Shown here piece by piece: positions 6,234 to 10,334 of a stretch of DNA of 10,334 nt; within the stretch, counting starts at the first letter, position 1; each line of letters opens with the position of its first letter. Origin of the DNA: Lachnospiraceae bacterium (GTDB taxonomy: Bacteria; Bacillota_A; Clostridia; Lachnospirales; Lachnospiraceae); NCBI GenBank assembly GCA_017614185.1, contig JAGACI010000132.1, positions 1 through 10,334 on the forward strand. The letters are read 5' to 3'. The notes under the pieces are model-generated. The model saw nothing but the letters and a program-made list of their open reading frames with translations. It made no database searches and was not told where the DNA came from. Position numbers and translations under genes: made by a program.

Positions 6234-7391
6234 ATGATGAACGATAAATTCGAAACCGTTGATTTTAGTTTTATTTATAATATGTCACATGACATCAGGA
6301 CTCCTATGAATGCCATTATGGGCTACACTCAGATGGCCAAGAAATACATAGATGAGCCTGATAAAGCAATGGACTGTCTTAATAAGCTTGAGGTTTCGGA
6401 AGAGCAGCTCTTTAAGATTATTAATGACGCTTTTGACATGGTTCGAATTGAATCAGGGAAGGTTATTCTTGATGAGGAGCCTGCAAATATTATCGATTGT
6501 CTTAACAGACTTATTGATTCCATTAAGGATCAGGCAGACAGCAAAAAACTGGTGCTGCTTACGGATATTGAAGATGTTGATGTTGCCGATGCTGTTTTTG
6601 ATGAAATGAAGGTTGGCAAAATAGCCGGAAACATTATTTCCAATGCCGTCAGATTTGCTCCCGAAGGAGGCAAGGTAGGCATTACCGTAAGGCAGGTGGC
6701 AAACGACTCAAGCGATGACGGATTTATCTGTTATGACCTTATTGTTACCGATAACGGAATAGGAATGAGTAAGGAGTTCCTTGATAATCATCTTTTTGAA
6801 ACTTTCTCAAGAAGACACAGCACGACAATTTCCGGAGTTCAGGGTGTCGGACTTGGAATGAGCATCGCAAAGAGACTTATTGAAATGATGGATGGCGAGA
6901 TTGAAGTTGAATCAAAACCATATGAGGGAACAAAGGTAACCTGTCATTTCAAGTTTGGAAAAGTAAATTACAGTCATCTTGATGATAATGAATCGGATGA
7001 TTTTGTTACTTTGATGGGGAAGCGAATTCTTCTTGTTGAAGACAATGACTTAAACAGAGAAATTGCCAAGGATACTCTTGAAGACGAGGGCATTATTGTT
7101 GAGGAAGCTACTAACGGTGAGGAGGCATTAAAGCATATTGTTAACTCAAAGCCGGGAGATTTCCTATGTATTCTAATGGACGTTTCGATGCCTGTTATGG
7201 ATGGACTCGAGGCAACGGCAAAGATAAGAAGCCTTGCAAACAAGTCGTTGGCAAATATTCCTATTATTGCCATGACAGCAAATGCTTTTGACGAGGATAA
7301 AGAAAGATGTCTTAAAGCAGGTATGAATGCATATCTGGCAAAGCCTATAAGAAACGATAAACTGTTTGAAACAATCAATACTTTGCTTTAA
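6234..7391 (+). CDS. Soluble hybrid histidine kinase/receiver protein lacking a sensor domain
   Basis: The 385-residue protein has HisKA (about 12-80, phospho-accepting H19 in SHDIRTP), HATPase_c (about 125-242) and a receiver domain (about 263-385). The ATPase shows the N box NIISN (133-137), G1 DNGIGM from D173, F box FETF (188-191) and G2 GVGLGM. The receiver has acidic E269/D270, phospho-acceptor D316 in MDVSMPVMDG and K370 in AKPI, so both catalytic parts look intact. H19 lies so near the start that no input domain, PAS or membrane segment fits, and the upstream region is GlgB coding sequence. There is no HPt or DNA-binding output domain. Translation starts at ATG 6234 (or 6237), with GGGGGA at 6221-6226 inside the previous gene. 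Its reading frame matches the upstream gene, separated by TAA and AAA. It probably obtains its signal from a separate protein, the GlgB-like neighbour being the obvious candidate. Confidence 0.93.
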   Translation: MMNDKFETVDFSFIYNMSHDIRTPMNAIMGYTQMAKKYIDEPDKAMDCLNKLEVSEEQLFKIINDAFDMVRIESGKVILDEEPANIIDCLNRLIDSIKDQADSKKLVLLTDIEDVDVADAVFDEMKVGKIAGNIISNAVRFAPEGGKVGITVRQVANDSSDDGFICYDLIVTDNGIGMSKEFLDNHLFETFSRRHSTTISGVQGVGLGMSIAKRLIEMMDGEIEVESKPYEGTKVTCHFKFGKVNYSHLDDNESDDFVTLMGKRILLVEDNDLNREIAKDTLEDEGIIVEEATNGEEALKHIVNSKPGDFLCILMDVSMPVMDGLEATAKIRSLANKSLANIPIIAMTANAFDEDKERCLKAGMNAYLAKPIRNDKLFETINTLL

Positions 7392-7398
7392 TTATCTG

Positions 7399-7427
7399 TT
7401 GCAAAAATCGGTTTCAACAATTATAAT
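7399..7427 (+). promoter_or_regulatory. Promoter of tRNA-Thr
   Basis: TTGCAA at 7399-7404 and TATAAT at 7422-7427 have an ideal 17-base spacer. Transcription would start near 7434, about 22 bases before the mature tRNA. The promoter begins eight bases after the kinase stop codon, and no terminator separates the two. Confidence 0.8.
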
Positions 7428-7435
7428 TATCTTCG

Positions 7436-7452
7436 TTGTGACTAAGTCACAA
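7436..7452. repeat. 7-bp inverted repeat in the tRNA leader
   Basis: TTGTGAC at 7436-7442 and GTCACAA at 7446-7452 are perfect inverted repeats around TAA, and end four bases before the tRNA 5' end. They could form a small hairpin in the precursor or bind a dimeric regulator; the sequence does not decide. Confidence 0.6.
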
Positions 7453-7455
7453 TGT

Positions 7456-7528
7456 GCTGGAATAGCTCAGTCGGTAGAGCACTTCACTCGTAATGAAGGG
7501 GTCGAGAGTTCGAGTCTCTTTTCCAGCT
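7456..7528 (+). tRNA. tRNA-Thr (anticodon CGT)
   Basis: A complete cloverleaf can be drawn. The acceptor GCTGGAA (7456-7462) pairs with TTCCAGC (7521-7527). The D stem is GCTC/GAGC. The anticodon stem CTTCA (7482-7486) pairs with TGAAG (7494-7498) around the loop CTCGTAA, with CGT at 7489-7491. The variable loop is GGGTC, and the T arm is GAGAG-TTCGAGT-CTCTT with one G-U closing pair. It decodes ACG threonine codons. The discriminator is T7528. CCA is not encoded, so it must be added after transcription. Confidence 0.95.
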
Positions 7529-7538
7529 TGCGCGAATA

Positions 7539-7670
7539 ATGAGAAGAATTAAGAATAATAAAAGAAGATGAAAATATGCTTGCATAATTTCATCTTCTTT
7601 TATTTAAAGCGATATTCGACGAATATCGCGACAATCGGTCAATTTTATTGGCCGATTGGATTCTTCTCAT
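7539..7670. repeat. Nested inverted-repeat element: 11-bp outer stem enclosing three hairpins
   Basis: The 387 bases between the kinase and argH hold the tRNA and this element. A perfect 11-bp outer stem pairs ATGAGAAGAAT (7539-7549) with ATTCTTCTCAT (7660-7670). Inside are three consecutive hairpins: 7557-7604 (17 perfect pairs plus 5 more), 7609-7629 (10-bp palindrome around one base) and 7632-7658 (12 pairs with one G-U and a TTT loop). Together they form a four-way-junction fold covering almost the whole 132 bases. It could be a structured RNA, a small palindromic mobile repeat, or a terminator cluster. No obvious target-site duplication flanks the outer stem. Confidence 0.7.
7557..7604 (+). 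terminator. Long AT-rich hairpin, probable terminator of the tRNA (and possibly the kinase operon)
   Basis: The 17-bp perfect arms at 7557-7573 and 7588-7604 are followed inward by an A-A mismatch and the 5-bp stem TATGC/GCATA. The 3' arm is U-rich (TCTTCTTTTATTT). It is the first strong hairpin after the tRNA, and no terminator is visible between the kinase stop and the tRNA promoter. The stem is AT-rich, so its efficiency is uncertain. Confidence 0.55.
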
Positions 7671-7714
7671 ATGAAAATTTATACTTTACAACGCTTTTTT
7701 TCTCCCTGATTTTA

Positions 7715-7723
7715 TGGTATGAT
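7715..7723 (+). promoter_or_regulatory. Extended -10 promoter of argH-asd
   Basis: TGG followed by TATGAT (7718-7723) is an extended -10 element. The matching -35 position, 17 bases upstream, is only the T-run at 7695-7700, so recognition would rely on the extended -10. The start would be near 7730, with a leader of about 49 bases. No arginine operator is convincingly visible. Confidence 0.5.
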
Positions 7724-7778
7724 AAAACGTGATTTAACAATTATGAAATCAATGTAAAAACGAGAGGTAATTATTTAA

Positions 7779-9161
7779 ATGGCACAACTTTGGGGTGGAA
7801 GATTTACTAAGGAAACGGATCAGCTTGTTTATGATTTTAATGCATCCATTTCTTTCGACAGATTGTTATTCCACCAGGATATAGAGGGCAGTATCGCACA
7901 TGTTTCAATGCTTGGCAAACAGGGCATCGTAACAGAAGATGAGATGAATGCCATAATTAAAGGACTTGAATCTATAAGAGAAGACGTCGATAACGGTAAA
8001 CTTGTGATTACCAAGGAGTATGAGGACGTTCATTCCTTTGTTGAAGCCAATCTTATAGACAGAATCGGAGATGCAGGCAAGAAACTTCACACAGGAAGAA
8101 GCCGAAACGATCAGGTTGCTCTCGATATGAGATTATATGTGAGAGCGGCAATCAAAGAAACCGATGAAGCACTTTACTCTTTGCTTACTGTTATTCTTGA
8201 TACAATGGAGAAGAATCTTGACACATATATGCCGGGATTCACACATCTTCAGAAGGCTCAGCCCACAACACTTGCTCATCATTTCGGAGCATATTTTGAA
8301 ATGTTTAAGCGTGACAGGGCAAGAATGCATGATATTTTTGAAAGAATGAATTACTGTCCTTTAGGTGCCGGTGCTCTGGCAGGAACTACTTATCCTTTGG
8401 ACAGATTCTATACAGCCAAACTTCTTTCATTTTACGGTCCTACACTTAATTCAATGGATTCCGTATCTGACAGGGATTACGTTATTGAGTATCTTTCGGC
8501 ACTTTCCCTTGTCATGATGCATCTTTCGAGATTCAGTGAAGAAATTATCATCTGGAATTCCAATGAATACAGATTTATTGAGATTGACGATGCTTATTCA
8601 ACAGGCAGTAGTATCATGCCTCAGAAAAAGAATCCCGATATTGCTGAACTTGTAAGAGGTAAAACCGGAAGAGTATATGGCGCTTTGATGAGCCTTCTTA
8701 CAACAATGAAGGGCATTCCTCTTGCTTACAACAAAGACATGCAGGAAGATAAAGAGCTCACTTTCGACGCGATTAAGACTGTTAATGACTGTCTTACACT
8801 TTTCACGGGAATGCTTGCAACAATTAAGTTTAACAAGTCTGTTATGGCAAAATCTGCAATGAACGGATTTACCAATGCGACTGATGCGGCAGACTATCTT
8901 GTTAAAAAAGGCATGCCTTTCAGAGATGCACATTCAGTTATCGGAAGACTTGTTCTTTACTGTATTGACAAGAACTGCTCCATTGAAGATTTAAAGATTA
9001 ATGAGCTTAAAGATATCTGTGAACTGTTTGATGATGATATCTATGATGCAATAAGTCTTGAGACATGTGTCGAGAGACGAACTACGGTCGGAGCTCCCGG
9101 AAGGGACTCCATGAAGAAAGTTATTGATATCGAGAGAGACTATCTCGAAACTGATAAATAA
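7779..9161 (+). CDS. argH: Argininosuccinate lyase
   Basis: ArgH cleaves argininosuccinate to arginine and fumarate, the last step of arginine synthesis, in the cytosol. The 460-residue protein starts with the family's MAQLWGGRFTKETD. It shows the conserved TGRSRNDQVALDMRLY near residues 105-120, THLQKAQP with the catalytic histidine H156, and the fumarase/aspartase superfamily signature GSSIMPQKKNPD with the catalytic serine loop (S277/S278). The C-terminal ETCVERRTTVGAPG segment is also typical. Length is normal and no key residue is missing. ATG 7779 is preceded by GAGAGG at 7762-7767. The asd gene follows after 19 bases with its own ribosome binding site, so the two are probably co-transcribed. 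Confidence 0.97.
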   Translation: MAQLWGGRFTKETDQLVYDFNASISFDRLLFHQDIEGSIAHVSMLGKQGIVTEDEMNAIIKGLESIREDVDNGKLVITKEYEDVHSFVEANLIDRIGDAGKKLHTGRSRNDQVALDMRLYVRAAIKETDEALYSLLTVILDTMEKNLDTYMPGFTHLQKAQPTTLAHHFGAYFEMFKRDRARMHDIFERMNYCPLGAGALAGTTYPLDRFYTAKLLSFYGPTLNSMDSVSDRDYVIEYLSALSLVMMHLSRFSEEIIIWNSNEYRFIEIDDAYSTGSSIMPQKKNPDIAELVRGKTGRVYGALMSLLTTMKGIPLAYNKDMQEDKELTFDAIKTVNDCLTLFTGMLATIKFNKSVMAKSAMNGFTNATDAADYLVKKGMPFRDAHSVIGRLVLYCIDKNCSIEDLKINELKDICELFDDDIYDAISLETCVERRTTVGAPGRDSMKKVIDIERDYLETDK

Positions 9162-9180
9162 AAAAGAGGAGAATGAAAAA

Positions 9181-10266
9181 ATGAGTAACAAATTACGTGT
9201 TGGTATCTTAGGCGGCACCGGCATGGTAGGACAGAGGTTTATAAGCCTTTTGGAAAACCATCCCTGGTTTGAAGTAACAACAATTGCGGCAAGCCCCCGT
9301 TCCGCAGGCAAGACCTACGAAGAAGCAGTAGGCGACAGATGGAAGATGGACACTCCGATGCCTGAGGCAGTAAAGAAAATCGTTGTTATGAATGTCAACG
9401 AAGTTGAGAAGGTTGCAGCTGAAGTTGATTTTGTATTCAGTGCCGTAGACATGACAAAGGATGAGATTAAGGCTATTGAGGAAGCTTATGCAAAGACAGA
9501 GACTCCCGTAGTTTCCAATAACTCAGCTCATCGTTGGACACCTGATGTTCCCATGGTAGTTCCGGAAATCAATCCTGAGCACATGAAGGTAATTGACTTC
9601 CAGAAGAAGAGACTCGGAACAACAAGAGGATTTATCGCTGTTAAGCCTAACTGCTCAATTCAGAGCTATGCACCTGTTCTTACAGCATGGAAAGAGTTCG
9701 AGCCTTACGAAGTTGTTGCCACAACTTATCAGGCAATCTCCGGTGCAGGCAAGACCTTTAAGGATTGGCCCGAGATGGTTGGAAACATCATTCCTTACAT
9801 CGGAGGAGAAGAGGAAAAGAGCGAAAAAGAGCCTTTAAGAATCTGGGGCGAAATCAAAGACGGACAGATTGTTCCTGCAACAAGTCCCGTTATTACCTGC
9901 CAGTGTATAAGAGTTCCCGTTTTAAACGGACATACAGCTGCTGTATTTGTTAAGTTTAAAAAGAAACCCACCAAAGAACAGCTTATCGAGAAACTTGTAA
10001 GCTTTAAGGGGGCTCCTCAGGAACTTAACCTTCCCAGCGCTCCTAAGCAGTTCATCCAGTATCTTGAAGAGGACAACAGACCTCAGGTTGCTTTGGACGT
10101 TAACTACGAAAACGGTATGGGCGTTTCTGTAGGCCGACTCAGAGAAGATACGGTTTATGACTGGAAGTTTGTCGGACTTTCACATAACACTGTAAGAGGT
10201 GCCGCAGGCGGAGCAGTTTTATGTGCAGAACTTCTTAAAGCACAGGGATATATCACAGCTAAGTAA
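9181..10266 (+). CDS. asd: Aspartate-semialdehyde dehydrogenase (long, archaeal/fungal-like type)
   Basis: The enzyme reduces aspartyl phosphate to aspartate semialdehyde with NADPH, the branch point towards lysine/diaminopimelate, threonine and methionine. The 361-residue protein has the nucleotide-binding GILGGTGMVGQRF at about 8-20, SNNSAHRW at about 111-118, and the catalytic cysteine C158 in KPNCSIQSY. It also has ISGAGKTFKDWPEM, and R244 with H251 in RVPVLNGHTA, the substrate-binding and general-base positions. The PNCS context and length point to the archaeal/fungal-like class rather than the short E. coli class. ATG 9181 is chosen over the in-frame ATG at 9124, which lies inside argH, because AGAGGAG at 9165-9171 sits nine bases upstream and the family begins at NKLRVGILGGTG. 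A further gene starts 30 bases after the stop, so the operon seems to continue. Confidence 0.96.
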   Translation: MSNKLRVGILGGTGMVGQRFISLLENHPWFEVTTIAASPRSAGKTYEEAVGDRWKMDTPMPEAVKKIVVMNVNEVEKVAAEVDFVFSAVDMTKDEIKAIEEAYAKTETPVVSNNSAHRWTPDVPMVVPEINPEHMKVIDFQKKRLGTTRGFIAVKPNCSIQSYAPVLTAWKEFEPYEVVATTYQAISGAGKTFKDWPEMVGNIIPYIGGEEEKSEKEPLRIWGEIKDGQIVPATSPVITCQCIRVPVLNGHTAAVFVKFKKKPTKEQLIEKLVSFKGAPQELNLPSAPKQFIQYLEEDNRPQVALDVNYENGMGVSVGRLREDTVYDWKFVGLSHNTVRGAAGGAVLCAELLKAQGYITAK

Positions 10267-10296
10267 TAAATTAAACTTTTGGAGGCATTTTATTCG

Positions 10297-10334
10297 ATGG
10301 ATGAGATTCGCTATAAGCTTGAATTATTAAAGGC
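10297..10334 (+). CDS. 5' end of a further gene, product unknown (partial, cut by window edge)
   Basis: ATG 10297 follows a GGAGG ribosome binding site at 10281-10285 with 11 bases of spacing, and the frame stays open to the window end, encoding MDEIRYKLELLK. It begins 30 bases after asd with no terminator between, suggesting the same transcript. Twelve residues are too few to identify the product. Confidence 0.6.
   Translation, partial: MDEIRYKLELLK

Noticed and set aside
6974..7378. 134-codon minus-strand frame opposite the kinase receiver domain
   Set aside because: Ser- and Ile-rich composition typical of antisense shadow, with complete overlap with a conserved receiver domain.
7456..7670. 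tRNA-Thr as a phage or island integration site
   Set aside because: No integrase, no direct repeat of the tRNA 3' end, and ordinary biosynthetic genes downstream.
7685..7723. TTTACA at 7685-7690 as the -35 of the argH promoter
   Set aside because: The gap to TATGAT at 7718 is 27 bases, well outside a working spacer; the extended -10 explains the promoter better.
9124..9180. ATG 9124 as the start of asd
   Set aside because: It lies inside argH, adds 19 lysine- and glutamate-rich residues not expected in the family, and ATG 9181 has a strong ribosome binding site and the canonical N-terminus.

Overview
This window looks like chromosomal DNA from a Firmicute of the Lachnospiraceae type (Butyrivibrio- or Roseburia-like). 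The reasons are AT-rich coding sequence dominated by AGA, CTT and GAA codons, strong AGGAGG-type ribosome binding sites, short operons, and protein sequences of clostridial character. The genus is an inference from style, not from a database match.

Layout. (1) 34-2405: a strong promoter drives serC-serA, the first two committed steps of serine synthesis, overlapping by one base and ending in a hairpin terminator. (2) 2414-2674, minus strand: a small helical protein of unknown function that shares this terminator and has its own promoter. (3) 2722-7391: a divergently transcribed three-gene unit whose promoter is followed by a perfect 18-bp palindrome. It encodes a DUF1015 protein, a full-length GlgB-like glycogen branching enzyme homologue, and a soluble hybrid histidine kinase/receiver protein without a sensor domain. 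(4) 7399-7528: a tRNA-Thr(CGT) gene with its own consensus promoter. (5) 7539-7670: a nested inverted-repeat structure, with an 11-bp outer stem enclosing three hairpins. (6) 7715 to the window end: argH-asd, continuing into a further gene cut by the edge.

The most notable content is in region 3. The GlgB-like protein keeps the whole fold and length of a branching enzyme, but all three catalytic positions of the GH13 family are changed (Asp to Pro at 403, Glu to Lys at 456, Asp to Glu at 524). It therefore looks like a pseudoenzyme. The next gene is in the same reading frame, separated by one stop codon and one AAA codon, and is a kinase whose phospho-accepting His lies at residue 19, leaving no room for an input domain. 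A reasonable hypothesis is a split signalling system in which a catalytically dead branching enzyme senses glycogen or maltodextrin for the kinase. The DUF1015 gene lies beside serC-serA, no serB is visible, and it may act on serine or phosphoserine.

The remaining genes are ordinary biosynthetic functions: serine, arginine (argH) and the aspartate family (asd).
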